Positions 17,727 through 27,472 of a stretch of 64,000 bases of DNA are shown here, piece after piece. Below the pieces are notes generated by a model. That model made no database searches and had not been told where the DNA came from. It worked only from the letters and a program-made list of their open reading frames with translations. The stretch covers positions 868,001-932,000 of the forward strand of contig NZ_CAJNAT010000001.1 in NCBI RefSeq assembly GCF_905220705.1. Direction: 5' to 3'. This DNA is from Paraburkholderia domus. Lineage in GTDB: Bacteria > Pseudomonadota > Gammaproteobacteria > Burkholderiales > Burkholderiaceae. The first letter of the stretch is position 1; the number at the start of each line of letters is the position of its first letter. A program made the translations under genes and the position numbers.

Positions 17727-19139
17727 ATGACTCAATCCGGCTTCACCCGGGTGGCCGCCCGGCCGCCGACCCTGACCCGCCACGCCGCCGACACCGCCCG
17801 GCTCGCCGCGCCGCTCGCCATCGCGCAGCTTTCGCAAATGGCGATGGGCGTCACCGACACGATCCTGCTCGGTTCGCTCGGCCCCGACGCGCTCGCCGCC
17901 GGCGGCCTCGGCGCCAACCTGTTCTTCGTCGTGGTCACACTGCTGCAAGGCGTGCTCACCTCCGTGAGCGTGAGCGTGTCGCATGCGCGCGGCGCGCAGG
18001 ACGAAGGCCGTGTGCCGCATATTTACTGGACCGGCTTCGTGTTGTCGGTGCTGCTGTCGGTGCCGGCGTTCTTCCTGCTGTCGTTCGCCACGCCCGTCCT
18101 GCTGGCCTTCGGCGAACCCGCGCTGCTTGCGCACAACGTCGGCGAATACGCGGCGGTGTTGCGCTGGGGCTCGCTCGGCAGTCTGATCGGCGTCGGCCTG
18201 ATGCGCTCGTTCCTGCCGGCCATCGGCGCGGCCAAACGGCTCCTGTGGGTATCGCTCGTTAGCGTGTTCGTCAACGGTTTTCTCAACTACGGGCTGATTC
18301 ACGGCGCCTACGGACTGCCCCGCCTCGGCTTTCTCGGTTCAGCGGCGGCCACCTCGATCACCGTATGGCTGAGCGCGCTCGTGCTGATGGCCCTGTTGCA
18401 TCTGCGGCCCCGCTATAAACATTTCGTCGTCGCAACGCGGCCGAACGTGCCGTTGATGGGTGAACTCTTCGGCATCGGCTGGCCGGTCGCGATCACCTAC
18501 GGCGTCGAATCGACACTGTTCCTCGCCACCGGCCTGATGGTCGGCCTGCTCGGCGAATCGCAACTGGCCGCGCATCAGATCGCGTTGAACGTCGCCTCGG
18601 TGGCCTTCATGGTGCCGCTCGCGATCGGTCAGGCAGCAAATGTACGGGTCGGCTACTGGTCCGGCGCCGGCCAACCGCTCGCCGCGCGCCACGCGGGTTT
18701 CGTTGCGCTCGCGCTCGGGGTCGGCTTCATGACGCTGTCGGGCATCGTGCTGATCGCCGCGCCGCACTGGATCGTGGGCTTGTATCTTCATCTCGACGAC
18801 CCGGCCAATGCAGCCACGGTTACGCTGGCGAGTTCGCTGCTCGGCGTGGCCGCGATCTTCCAAATCGTCGACGGCATGCAGACGGTCGGCTCGGGCTGCC
18901 TGCGCGGTCTGAAGGACACACGGGTGCCGATGATCGCCGCGACGTTCGGGTACTGGGTTATCGGCTTTCCGACCGGTTACGTGCTGGCCTTTCACTTCGG
19001 GCTGGGCGCGCGCGGTTTGTGGTGGGGACTCGCGGCCGGCCTCGCGAGCGTCGCGTTGCTGATGACGCTGCGCTTTCACAAGCTGAGCTTGCGGCGCGTG
19101 CCAGTCACGCCCGGCGCGCCGCCTGCTCCGTCGGCCTGA
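17727..19139 (+). CDS. MATE family efflux pump (NorM type)
   Basis: A drug/sodium or drug/proton antiporter of the inner membrane. The 470 residues have about twelve hydrophobic segments, matching MATE size (450-460). Family motifs include LAAPLAIAQLSQMAMGVTDT at the start of helix 1, SLGPDALAAGGLG, and GESQLAAHQIALNVAS in the second half. The ATG at 17727 gives a normal length; 63 extra in-frame residues upstream are basic and not membrane-like. The last bases of the gene lie in an 11-bp tandem repeat (see the repeat entry). Substrate unknown. Confidence 0.9.
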   Translation: MTQSGFTRVAARPPTLTRHAADTARLAAPLAIAQLSQMAMGVTDTILLGSLGPDALAAGGLGANLFFVVVTLLQGVLTSVSVSVSHARGAQDEGRVPHIYWTGFVLSVLLSVPAFFLLSFATPVLLAFGEPALLAHNVGEYAAVLRWGSLGSLIGVGLMRSFLPAIGAAKRLLWVSLVSVFVNGFLNYGLIHGAYGLPRLGFLGSAAATSITVWLSALVLMALLHLRPRYKHFVVATRPNVPLMGELFGIGWPVAITYGVESTLFLATGLMVGLLGESQLAAHQIALNVASVAFMVPLAIGQAANVRVGYWSGAGQPLAARHAGFVALALGVGFMTLSGIVLIAAPHWIVGLYLHLDDPANAATVTLASSLLGVAAIFQIVDGMQTVGSGCLRGLKDTRVPMIAATFGYWVIGFPTGYVLAFHFGLGARGLWWGLAAGLASVALLMTLRFHKLSLRRVPVTPGAPPAPSA

Positions 19140-19185
19140 GGCCGGCCTGAGGTCGGCCTGAGGTCGGCCTGAGGTCGGCCCGAAC
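19131..19185 (+). repeat. Tandem 11-bp repeat at the end of the MATE gene
   Basis: Four copies of (T/C)CGGCCTGAGG at 19131-19174 and a fifth degenerate copy (TCGGCCCGAAC) to 19185. The first copy contains the MATE stop codon (TGA at 19137-19139). Because the unit is 11 bp, each copy shifts frame, so a change in copy number after the stop would not alter the protein. Confidence 0.85.
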
Positions 19186-19456
19186 CAGGCCAAGCACAGA
19201 TGGTTGCGCACGCAACCAACGTTTCCCGGCAAACGCGCCACGAACGGTAAAATGCGCGCTCTGGCAAAACCGCGCGCACCCGCGTGACGCCACTTGCGCA
19301 CCTCACGAAGGCCGCGCCGCCCGACGGCCCGACATCCTCCGCCAGGGCCCTGCCGCTCCTCGCGAGCGGCGCCCCGGGCATGCCTCCTCGACTGACGGCA
19401 TGCCGCACGACCGACCTTCAATTCCCGCTATAAAACATAATCAAGGACCACCCGTC
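19186..19456 (+). other. Intergenic region before the BASS transporter, no gene seen
   Basis: Together with the repeat this forms a 317-bp gap between the MATE pump and the BASS transporter. It should carry the promoter of the transporter. No convincing hairpin or small ORF was seen. Confidence 0.5.
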
Positions 19457-20416
19457 ATGCTTGCCCGCGTCACCCGTTTATTTCCGCTCTGGGCCGTGCT
19501 CGTTTCGATTGCCGCGTACTTCTCGCCCGCCTCGTTCGCCGGTATTGCGCCCCATGTCACTACGCTCCTGACGATCATCATGCTGGCAATGGGCGTCACG
19601 CTATCCGTGGCCGATTTCCAGCGCGTCTTCACGCGGCCCGCGCCGGTGATTGCAGGCATCGTCCTGCACTACCTCGTGATGCCGCTGGCAGCATGGGCAA
19701 TCGCCAAGACACTCCGCATGCCCCCGGATCTGACTGCCGGCATGGTGCTGGTGGGTAGCGTCGCAAGCGGCACGGCGTCGAACGTCATGATCTATCTGGC
19801 GCGCGGCGATGTGGCGTTGTCGGTGACGATCAGCGCATTGTCGACGCTGGTCGGCGTGTTCGCGACACCGCTGCTCACGCGTCTTTATGTGGACGCGTCG
19901 ATTGCCGTCGACGTGCACGGCATGCTCATGAGCATCCTGCAGATCGTTGCCCTGCCGATCGTGGTCGGCCTCGTCGTCAACCAACTGTTCAACAAGGCCG
20001 TGCGCAAGGTCGAACCGATTTTGCCGCTGATCTCGATGGTCGCGATTGTGCTGATCATCGGTGCGGTAGTGGGTGGCACGCAGAAGAGCATCGCGTCGGT
20101 GGGTCTCGTGGTGATGCTGGGCGTCGTGCTGCACAACGGCATTGGTTTGCTCGGCGGCTACTGGGGCGGACGTCTGCTCGGCTTCGACGAAGCCGTCTGC
20201 CGCACGCTCGCTATCGAAGTGGGCATGCAGAACTCGGGACTCGCGGCGACGCTCGGCAAGCTGTATTTCACGCCGATCGCGGCATTGCCGGGCGCGTTGT
20301 TTTCCGTGTGGCATAACCTGTCCGGCTCGCTGCTTGCGGGTTATTGGGCAGGACGTCCCGCAAAAGGGTCTACGCATCCGGATGGCGAACGCGCGTTGAA
20401 CGCCGAACACGGATAA
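19457..20416 (+). CDS. BASS family sodium:organic acid symporter (PanS/YocS-like)
   Basis: A 319-residue inner-membrane carrier with nine to ten hydrophobic segments. Sequence such as [27 protein letters not shown] and [19 protein letters not shown] are typical of the bile acid:sodium symporter family in bacteria, where known members move ketopantoate, pantoate or other organic acids, not bile acids. Start ATG 19457 has AAGGA nine bases upstream (19443-19447). Substrate cannot be told from sequence. Confidence 0.9.
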   Translation: MLARVTRLFPLWAVLVSIAAYFSPASFAGIAPHVTTLLTIIMLAMGVTLSVADFQRVFTRPAPVIAGIVLHYLVMPLAAWAIAKTLRMPPDLTAGMVLVGSVASGTASNVMIYLARGDVALSVTISALSTLVGVFATPLLTRLYVDASIAVDVHGMLMSILQIVALPIVVGLVVNQLFNKAVRKVEPILPLISMVAIVLIIGAVVGGTQKSIASVGLVVMLGVVLHNGIGLLGGYWGGRLLGFDEAVCRTLAIEVGMQNSGLAATLGKLYFTPIAALPGALFSVWHNLSGSLLAGYWAGRPAKGSTHPDGERALNAEHG

Positions 20417-20670
20417 TCACCGTCAAGCGACCATCAAGCGCCGCAGGTCGCAGGCTTGCTGCCTTGACTAGCGGCATCTGTCTGCGCGCCTGTGGCGTGC
20501 AGACAGAACGCGCCGCACCGACAAACAAACCGCGCCAAAGTCCCACGCCGTCGTTATACGGAAGAACGAAAGCTCACCGGTCTGATTCCCTTTAGAATGC
20601 ATTTCTCGACAGCGTGAGCAAGCCACACACGCCGCCGCCATGAGAAGCCTGCAAACACGGGAGTAACAGC

Positions 20671-22353
20671 GTGTCGTGGCATCAAAGTCAAAGTCAAAGT
20701 CAGACCGCACTACGCCGCCAGGGCGCGTTTAGCACGCTCCGCAGGATGTCCCCGTGGGGGACAGCGAGACATTTCTTCCTGCTCTGCTGCGCAACGGCGC
20801 TTTTGACCGCTTGCGCGACCATGCCTCCCGCCACCGCGTACGACCGTCAGATCACCCACGCACTGCCCGTCACTGAAATAACGCCGCTTCACACGGCCCT
20901 CGCGCCACTCGAAGCCGCGCATCCGAACGAGTCCGGTTTTCGGGTACTGGCGAGCGGCACCGACGCCTTGCAGATGCGCATTGCACTCGCGCGCGCGGCG
21001 ACGAAAACCCTCGACATGCAGTACTACATCGCCAACGAGGACACCACCGGCAAGCTGCTGCTCGCCGCCGCGCTCTACGCGGCCGACCACGGTGTGAGAG
21101 TGCGCATGCTGGTCGACGATCTGAACTTCAAGGACATCGACCAGACGATGGCGGGTCTGAACTCGCACGACAACATCGAAATCCGCGTCTTCAATCCATT
21201 CGGCAGCGCGCAGGAAGGCGTGTTCGAACGCACGACGAACGTGTTCACGCAGATCGGCCATTTCACGCGCCGCATGCACAACAAGTCGATGATCGCCGAC
21301 AACCAGTTGGCCATCGTCGGCGGCCGCAACCTTGGCGACGAATATTTCAGTGCCAGCGAAACACTGCAGTTCCGCGACCTCGACGTGCTGGCCGCCGGTC
21401 AGATCACCGCCGATGTCTCCGCCAGTTTCGACAACTACTGGAATAGCAGCATCGCCTATCCGCTGCGGGTGCTGAACAAACAGAAGTTCAATGCGAAGGA
21501 ACTCGACCAGACGCGCGACGATTTACGCCAGCACTGGCGCATCAACGCCGATCCGTACAACGCGAAACCGCTGAACGCCACACCGCTCGCCTCGCAGATC
21601 GCGAAAGATCAACTCGGCTTGACGTGGGCGCCGGCCGAATTCGAGGCGGACCTGCCGGAGAAAATCGAACATCCGTCGCCCGACTACGTCAGCCCGCCGA
21701 TGCAGCGATTAATTGAACTGATGCACGACGCGCAGAAAGATTTTCTGATCATTTCGCCCTACTTCGTCCCGCACGAGACCGGCGTCAAGGCGGCCGGCGA
21801 ACTGACGCATCGGGGCCTGCGCATTGCCGTGCTGACCAACTCTCTCGCCGCGACCGATGCTGTGGCCGTGCAAGCCGGCTATAGCCCGTTCCGCGTGCCG
21901 CTGCTGCAACAGGGCGTGGAATTGTATGAATTCAAACCGCAGCAAAAGGCGCCGCGCGCTGGTTTCACTGGATCTCGGTCGCGAGCCAGCCTGCACGCGA
22001 AAGCCTATGTCATCGACCACAAAATCCTGGTGATCGGCTCGATGAATCTCGATCCGCGCTCGGCCAATCTGAACACCGAGCAGACGCTGGTCATCCATAG
22101 CCCGGCGCTCGCCGAACAGGTCGCGCAGATCTTCGAACATGCAATCGCGCCCGAAGTAAGCTATCGCGTCACGCTCGCCGACCCGGCGCAACTCGCTTAT
22201 TTGCGCTCGATCGGTGCACCTCTCTCGCCGCTCGTCTGGACCGACGTCGAAAACGGCACGCGCCGCACCTATATTTTCGATCCGCAAGCGGGTTTTTACC
22301 GGAATGCGCTAACGGGTCTATTCTCCCTATTGCCTGTCAACGAACAACTTTGA
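20671..22353 (+). CDS. Phospholipase D-family lipoprotein (ClsC-like)
   Basis: A 560-residue protein with two HKD active sites: HNKSMIADNQLAIVGGRNL in the first half and HAKAYVIDHKILVIGSMNL in the second. This is the plan of cardiolipin synthase C and related phosphatidyltransferases or phospholipases. The N-terminal hydrophobic stretch ends in LLTACA, a lipobox, so it is probably an outer- or inner-membrane lipoprotein. I choose the GTG at 20671 with GGGAG seven bases upstream; an ATG 25 codons in (MSPWGTARHFFLL) would also give the signal peptide. The first codons have an SQSQSQ run from a 6-bp repeat. fumC follows after 16 bases. Confidence 0.88.
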   Translation: MSWHQSQSQSQTALRRQGAFSTLRRMSPWGTARHFFLLCCATALLTACATMPPATAYDRQITHALPVTEITPLHTALAPLEAAHPNESGFRVLASGTDALQMRIALARAATKTLDMQYYIANEDTTGKLLLAAALYAADHGVRVRMLVDDLNFKDIDQTMAGLNSHDNIEIRVFNPFGSAQEGVFERTTNVFTQIGHFTRRMHNKSMIADNQLAIVGGRNLGDEYFSASETLQFRDLDVLAAGQITADVSASFDNYWNSSIAYPLRVLNKQKFNAKELDQTRDDLRQHWRINADPYNAKPLNATPLASQIAKDQLGLTWAPAEFEADLPEKIEHPSPDYVSPPMQRLIELMHDAQKDFLIISPYFVPHETGVKAAGELTHRGLRIAVLTNSLAATDAVAVQAGYSPFRVPLLQQGVELYEFKPQQKAPRAGFTGSRSRASLHAKAYVIDHKILVIGSMNLDPRSANLNTEQTLVIHSPALAEQVAQIFEHAIAPEVSYRVTLADPAQLAYLRSIGAPLSPLVWTDVENGTRRTYIFDPQAGFYRNALTGLFSLLPVNEQL

Positions 22354-22369
22354 GAAGCGGAGCTGAACC

Positions 22370-23770
22370 ATGACCGAAGACGTACGAATGGAGCGCGACA
22401 CGTTCGGTGAGATCGCCGTGCCGAACGCTCGTTTATGGGGCGCACAGACTCAGCGCTCGCTACAGAATTTCCGCATTTCGTCTGAGAAGCAATCGCCCGA
22501 ACTGATTACCGCGCTGGCCGTGATCAAGCGCGCCGCCGCCGAGGTCAACGAGGGTCTGGGCGTACTCGACGGGAACAAGGCGAAGGCAATCATGCAAGCG
22601 GCCGACGAGATCATCGACGGCAAGCATCCGGAGGAATTTCCGCTCGCGGTCTGGCAAACCGGCTCCGGCACGCAGAGCAACATGAACCTCAACGAAGTGA
22701 TCGCGAATCGCGCGAGCGAGCTGCTCGGCGGCGAGCGCGGCGAGGCGCGCAAGGTGCATCCAAACGACGACGTGAATCGCGGCCAGTCGTCGAACGACGT
22801 GTTTCCGACGGCGATGCACGTAGCCGCCGCCTATGCGATCGTCAAGCATCTGCTGCCTGCGCTGAAAACGTTGCGCGAGACGCTCGACGGTAAGGCGAAA
22901 GCCTTTGCCGAGATCGTCAAGATCGGCCGCACACATCTGCAGGACGCCACGCCGCTTACGCTCGGCCAGGAGTTTTCAGGCTACGTCGCGCAACTCGATC
23001 ACGGCATCCGTCACGTGGAATCGGCGCTGCCGCATCTGTACGAACTCGCGCAGGGCGGCACGGCGGTCGGCACCGGTTTGAACGCGCATCCGCAATTCGC
23101 CGACAAGGTGGCGGCGGCGATCGGCAAACTGACCGGCTTGCCGTTCGTCTCGGCGCCCAACAAATTCGAAGTGATGGCAGGCGCCGATGCACTGGTGTTC
23201 GCACACGGCGCGTTGAAGACGGTCGCGGCGAGTCTGAACAAGATTGCCAACGATATTCGCTGGCTCGCAAGCGGCCCGCGTTGCGGACTTGGAGAACTGT
23301 CGATTCCGGAGAACGAACCGGGCAGCTCGATCATGCCGGGCAAGGTCAATCCGACCCAATCCGAAGCCTTGACGATGCTGTGCGCGCAAGTGTTCGGCAA
23401 CGACGTCGCGGTGAATATCGGCGGCGCGAGCGGCAACTTCGAGTTGAACGTGTTCCGGCCGATGATCGCGCACAACGTGCTGCAATCGGTCCGTTTGCTT
23501 GCCGACGGCGCGCACAGCTTCAACGACAACTGTGCGGTGGGCATCGAGCCGAATCGCGAGCGCATCGATACGCTGCTCAACGAATCGCTGATGCTGGTGA
23601 CAGCGCTCAATCCGCACATCGGCTACGACAAGGCCGCGCAGATCGCGAAGAAAGCGCACAAGGAAGGCACGACGCTGAAGGCGTCGGCGCTGGCGCTCGG
23701 CTATGTCACCGAGCAGCAGTTCGACGAATGGGTCCGGCCGAAGGATATGGTCGGGCATTCGGCGGGGTGA
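22370..23770 (+). CDS. fumC: Fumarate hydratase class II
   Basis: Interconverts fumarate and malate in the TCA cycle without an iron-sulfur cluster. At 466 residues the length is normal. The fumarase/aspartase signature [15 protein letters not shown] (about residues 316-330) includes the catalytic serine; [17 protein letters not shown] and [21 protein letters not shown] are the substrate-binding regions. It starts at 22370, 16 bases after the phospholipase D gene and may be partly co-transcribed with it. A GC-rich hairpin at 23812-23846 follows. Confidence 0.97.
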   Translation: MTEDVRMERDTFGEIAVPNARLWGAQTQRSLQNFRISSEKQSPELITALAVIKRAAAEVNEGLGVLDGNKAKAIMQAADEIIDGKHPEEFPLAVWQTGSGTQSNMNLNEVIANRASELLGGERGEARKVHPNDDVNRGQSSNDVFPTAMHVAAAYAIVKHLLPALKTLRETLDGKAKAFAEIVKIGRTHLQDATPLTLGQEFSGYVAQLDHGIRHVESALPHLYELAQGGTAVGTGLNAHPQFADKVAAAIGKLTGLPFVSAPNKFEVMAGADALVFAHGALKTVAASLNKIANDIRWLASGPRCGLGELSIPENEPGSSIMPGKVNPTQSEALTMLCAQVFGNDVAVNIGGASGNFELNVFRPMIAHNVLQSVRLLADGAHSFNDNCAVGIEPNRERIDTLLNESLMLVTALNPHIGYDKAAQIAKKAHKEGTTLKASALALGYVTEQQFDEWVRPKDMVGHSAG

Positions 23771-23811
23771 TTCGCGGATTGCCTGCTTGAATTAACCCCT
23801 TGCTTTGAATG

Positions 23812-23846
23812 GCAGGCCGCGCGAATGAAATGATCGCGCGGCCTGC
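23812..23846 (+). terminator. Terminator-like hairpin between convergent genes
   Basis: A perfect twelve-base stem GCAGGCCGCGCG (23812-23823) and CGCGCGGCCTGC (23835-23846) with an eleven-base loop. It sits between convergent fumC and the thioesterase gene. There is no T tract on either side, so termination may be weak or factor-dependent. Confidence 0.6.
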
Positions 23847-23855
23847 AAATCCCGC

Positions 23856-24362
23856 TTAAAGCTTCCCCTGCGCCACTTCTTCCGGCTTCAACTCGACGAT
23901 CGCGTCGAGCGCTTCTTTCACGTCCATCGCGTACTTGGCAAGGCGCTTCTGCTCCTCCGTTTCCGGCACAAACGCCGGCACCGGCACCGGGTGGCCGTTC
24001 TCGTTGACCGCCACCATCACCACCAGACAGTCCGTGGTGTGCAGCAACTCGCCGCCCTTCGGATCGCCTGCCTGCACCGACACATGGATGTGCATGCTGG
24101 TGCGGCCCGTCGCCACGACTCGCGCGCGCAGTTCGACCAGGTTGCCAACCAGGATCGGCCGGCGGAAGCGGATATTGCCCACACTCACCGTCACGCAATA
24201 GCGCCCCGACCACACCGCCGAGCACGCGTACGCGGTCTCGTCGATCCACTTCATCAACGCGCCGCCGTGCACCTTGCCGCCGAAGTTGACCGAGGTGGGC
24301 TCAGCGAGAAAGCGGAAGGTAGTTTCGGAACGGTCCAGGGGCGCTAAGGCAGGGGTGCTCAT
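23856..24362 (-). CDS. Acyl-CoA thioesterase, hot-dog fold (YciA/BFIT type)
   Basis: Hydrolyses acyl-CoA to free acid and CoA. The 168-residue product has the hot-dog segment SVNFGGKVHGGALMKWIDETAYACSA (split here as NFGGKVHGGALMKWIDE) with the conserved Asn/His-Gly-Gly and Asp/Glu positions, then VSVGNIRFRRPILVGNLVEL. The ATG at 24362 has GGAG nine bases upstream, and the longer upstream frame is not family-like. The C-terminal 30 residues are acidic helical sequence common to this branch. Chain-length preference is unknown. Confidence 0.9.
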   Translation of the reverse strand: MSTPALAPLDRSETTFRFLAEPTSVNFGGKVHGGALMKWIDETAYACSAVWSGRYCVTVSVGNIRFRRPILVGNLVELRARVVATGRTSMHIHVSVQAGDPKGGELLHTTDCLVVMVAVNENGHPVPVPAFVPETEEQKRLAKYAMDVKEALDAIVELKPEEVAQGKL

Positions 24363-24507
24363 CTTGACTCCGGTCAATCGGATGCATTTAAAGGAGGCGA
24401 TTATACGAGGGCAATATTGACATCGTCGCGGGCCGGTGGCGTTATCTTGCCGAATTTCGGCTAGGACGCTTGCCAGGCTTTCGTCGAGCTTTCGCTTGCC
24501 GCCAGAC

Positions 24508-25686
24508 TCAACTCGCCTCCACAGCCGCCGACGCCGACGCCGCCGCGCGCCGCGGCACGACCGCGGACTCGAAACGCTCCCGATACTCCAACGGCAACAC
24601 ACCGAAGCGCCGCACAAAGGCGCGCCGCAAGTTCTGCTCGCTGCCGAAGCCACAATCGAGCGCAATCCGCTTGAGCGGCCGGTACGACTCCGCGAGCGCT
24701 CGCGCAGCCGCTTCCAGACGCAATGCCGACACGGTCTTGGCCGGCGTACGGCCGACCTCGTCGACATAGCGTCGCGCGAAAGTCCGCGGGCTCATTTGCG
24801 CGCGCTCGGCCAGCCGCTCGACCGACAGATCGTCGCGCAAATGGGACGCCATCCAGCTATGCAGCGCCTCGAACGGTCCGCCCGCCGACGCCTGCGCTGC
24901 CAGCGCGGCGCTGAATTGCGACTGGCCGCCGGGCCGCTTCATGAAGACAACCAGCCGCCGCGCCGCCTGCATCGCAACCGCGTGACCGACATCTTCTTCG
25001 ATCAGCGCCAACGCCAGGTCGATGCCCGCCGTCACGCCCGCTGAAGTCCAAACCACACGCCCTTCTTCACCGCGGCTCACGTCGCGGATGAAGATCGGAT
25101 CGGCATCCACCTGCACATTGGGGAAACGGCGCGCGAGAAGCGGCGCATCGCGCCAATGGGTGGTCGCGCGGCGGCCGTCGAGCAGGCCCGCTGCCGCCAG
25201 ATAGAAGGCGCCCGTGCAGACCGAGCACACGCGCCGCGCCTGAGGTGCACGTCGCCTGATCCACGCGACGAGTTCCGGCTGCAACGTACAGTGTTCGTCG
25301 ATCGGCACACCGGGGACGATCAGTGTGTCGATCGACTGGTCGTCGAGCGAATCGAGCCGTTCGGTGACGACCGGCAGACCCGGGAAGGTTTGCAATACGC
25401 CACCGTCGATCGATGCGACGGTCGTGCGATAGGCGATCGGCTCGCGAGGCTTGCCGGCTGAGCTCGATGCTTCACTTGATCCACTTGCTCCGCTTGATCC
25501 GCTTGATCCGCCCGGGTTGTCGACTTCGCCGACACCGACCGACCCGCCGGCCGCGCCAGAAGCAGCAGAACCAGCCGCTGCCGCCACCATCGTCAACTCA
25601 GCCCGCCAGAACGCCTCGAGCGGCCCGCACGCATCGAGCAGCACGAGGTCAGGAGCCACCGCGAAAACGATATGACGTACAGGCAT
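24508..25686 (-). CDS. GlxA family AraC-type regulator with a Gly/Ser-rich insert
   Basis: A 392-residue regulator. The N-terminal part is a DJ-1/PfpI-like amidotransferase domain (residues 1-230; VCSVCTGAFYLAAAGLLDGRRATTH carries the nucleophile-elbow-type cysteine), and the C-terminal part is an AraC helix-turn-helix (VERLAERAQMSPRTFARRY and LKRIALDCGFGSEQNLRRAF). Between residues about 37 and 78, inside the first domain, there is a low-complexity Gly/Ser/Ala insert (SSGSSGASGSSEASSS) encoded by short tandem repeats (CTTGATCCG-type units near 25475-25520). Its ATG overlaps the stop of the MFS gene (TGATG), so the transporter and regulator are coupled. Confidence 0.88.
   Translation of the reverse strand: MPVRHIVFAVAPDLVLLDACGPLEAFWRAELTMVAAAAGSAASGAAGGSVGVGEVDNPGGSSGSSGASGSSEASSSAGKPREPIAYRTTVASIDGGVLQTFPGLPVVTERLDSLDDQSIDTLIVPGVPIDEHCTLQPELVAWIRRRAPQARRVCSVCTGAFYLAAAGLLDGRRATTHWRDAPLLARRFPNVQVDADPIFIRDVSRGEEGRVVWTSAGVTAGIDLALALIEEDVGHAVAMQAARRLVVFMKRPGGQSQFSAALAAQASAGGPFEALHSWMASHLRDDLSVERLAERAQMSPRTFARRYVDEVGRTPAKTVSALRLEAAARALAESYRPLKRIALDCGFGSEQNLRRAFVRRFGVLPLEYRERFESAVVPRRAAASASAAVEAS
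25475..25520 (+). repeat. Short tandem repeat inside the GlxA-type gene
   Basis: Imperfect nine-base units built on CTTGATCCG/CTTGCTCCG (plus-strand reading, 'gcttgatccg cttgatccg' style) recur about five times. They are in frame (9 bp = 3 codons) and encode the Gly/Ser/Ala run of the regulator, so unit loss or gain would change the linker without breaking the frame. Confidence 0.65.
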
Positions 25687-26966
25687 CAGGAAACCACCTC
25701 CGCAGATTGCCGCTTATGCGACCACGCATACCCAAGCGTGGCCAATGCCGCCATCCCGAGCAGCGGAAAAATCGCAGCATTGATCGTCGCCCAGCCGAAG
25801 CGCGCGAGCAACTGCCCGGCAAACAGCGAGCCCAGCGCGGAAAACGCAAAGGTCGTGAATTCGCTGGTTGCCTGTGTCTTGGCCCGCTCGGACGGCCGGT
25901 ACGATTGCGCGAGCAGCGTTGATCCACCGACGAACATGAAATTCCAACCGACGCCGAGGCACGCGAGCGCCGCGTAGAAGTGCGGCAGATCGGTCGAACG
26001 CAGCGCCACCACACCGCACAGCGCAGACAGCGCGATCCCTGCGCCGATCACCGGCAGCACGCCGAAGCGCCTGATCAGGCGCGCGGAGAACAGCGACGGT
26101 GCGAACATGCCGACCAGGTGCCACTGAATGATCGCCGCGCCATCGCCAATCGTGTGGCCGCATGCGACTGCCGCAATCGGCGTCGCGGTCATCACGAACA
26201 TCATGACGGCATTGCCGAGCGCATTGTTGGCGAGCGCCGCGGCAAAGATCGGCTGCCGCACGATTTCGCCGAGCGGCCTGGCCGGCTCGTGAGTCGCGAC
26301 CGCGCTCGAGTGCGGCGAGACGTCGCGATACAGCAGCGCCAGCATGACGATCGTTGCGAGCCCGAAACCAGTGACAAGCACATAGGAGCCGGCAAACGCA
26401 ACCGGCGCGAGCCAGTCCTTGCTCCATGCGGCAAGAAGCGGCCCGCAAACGGCTGCCACCACGCCGCCGCTAAGCACCGTCGAAATCGCACGGCTCTTGC
26501 TCTCGATTCCGACGGCGTCGGCGGCGGCCAGCCGGTAGTACTGCGCGAACGCCTGAAACACACCGACCGTCGCCGTGCCGGCGCAGAACGCCCAGAAGCT
26601 GTGATGAAAGATCGCCCACACCGAGACGGCCCCGCCCAGCGCGCCGACACCCGCGCCGAGCACGAAGCCCGCGCGCCGGCCAAGCCGCGCCATCAGGAAT
26701 GACGCAAAAATGGTGGTCAGCGCCGCGGCGACGGTAATCAGCGAGAACGGCAGCGTCGCGAGCGCCTTGTCGTCGGCAAGCGTGTAGCCGACCAGCCCGG
26801 TCAAGGTCAGATCGATCGAGACAGATGAGGTGTAGAGCGCCTGGCAGACGGCCAGCACGCGTGCGGCGCGCCGCCCGTGAGGATCGGAGTAGCCGGAGCC
26901 GGTTTGACTGCCGGCAAAAGAGGAACCAGCGGAGGAAACAGCGGCGGAAGCGGCAGGCGGCGGCAT
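25686..26966 (-). CDS. MFS transporter
   Basis: A 426-residue inner-membrane transporter with about twelve hydrophobic segments and a central polar loop (VSPHSSAVATHEPARP). The MFS loop motif between helices 2 and 3 appears as FLMARLGRRAGFVLGAG. I chose the ATG at 26966 (MPPPAASAAV), giving a normal length; the longer frame begins with a His/Cys-rich stretch with no relation to the family. It is translationally coupled to the downstream GlxA-type regulator (one-base overlap, TGATG), which suggests the regulator and transporter act on the same compound. Substrate unknown. Confidence 0.87.
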   Translation of the reverse strand: MPPPAASAAVSSAGSSFAGSQTGSGYSDPHGRRAARVLAVCQALYTSSVSIDLTLTGLVGYTLADDKALATLPFSLITVAAALTTIFASFLMARLGRRAGFVLGAGVGALGGAVSVWAIFHHSFWAFCAGTATVGVFQAFAQYYRLAAADAVGIESKSRAISTVLSGGVVAAVCGPLLAAWSKDWLAPVAFAGSYVLVTGFGLATIVMLALLYRDVSPHSSAVATHEPARPLGEIVRQPIFAAALANNALGNAVMMFVMTATPIAAVACGHTIGDGAAIIQWHLVGMFAPSLFSARLIRRFGVLPVIGAGIALSALCGVVALRSTDLPHFYAALACLGVGWNFMFVGGSTLLAQSYRPSERAKTQATSEFTTFAFSALGSLFAGQLLARFGWATINAAIFPLLGMAALATLGYAWSHKRQSAEVVS

Positions 26967-27106
26967 CGGTAGGCCTCGGGTGGCGAAAGTGGCGATGCCC
27001 AAATCGTCACATGGCCGGTGATGGCAGAAATGACAATGATGCATCAATTCCAGCCACCGCCACGCTCACCCGTCTGAAAAAAAGCGGCCGCGGCCGCCTT
27101 CGCGGC

Positions 27107-27250
27107 TTACTTGTGGACCGTAATGCCTTCGTCGATCGTGCCGTACATCGTGATGCTGCCGGTGCCGGCACCCGAACTCGAACCGGAACCGCCATGCGCG
27201 CAGGCACTGAAAAGCAGAACCGCGGCAGCGGCGGCAAGAAGAAATTTCAT
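27107..27250 (-). CDS. 47-residue lipoprotein with a porin-like C-terminus
   Basis: A short protein starting MKFLLAAAAAVLLFSACAHG. The hydrophobic N-terminus with lipobox FSAC (Cys17) predicts a lipoprotein. A Gly/Ser linker follows, and then GSITMYGTIDEGITVHK, which closely resembles the first beta-strand of mature Burkholderia porins (typically SSVTLYGxxDAG). I found it by translation of the minus strand; no ribosome binding site stronger than a few purines is obvious. Because it is short and low-complexity, coding status is likely but not certain. Confidence 0.7.
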   Translation of the reverse strand: MKFLLAAAAAVLLFSACAHGGSGSSSGAGTGSITMYGTIDEGITVHK

Positions 27251-27472
27251 GACAGCGTGTTCCTGCAAAGACAGGATTCGATTCTAGCCTGGCGGGCCGG
27301 CGCGGCTCCAAAGCGCCGCCGAAGCACCGAAGCATGCCCCAGCCTGCTCTCGCCACCGGGTTTTCGTAACTACTGCATTCGACAATTCACGCTAAGCTGA
27401 AACATCGAATACGGCAGCCCGATACAGTGGACTGCATGGCGCCCTGCCCGCGCCACCAACCGGAGACGCCCG

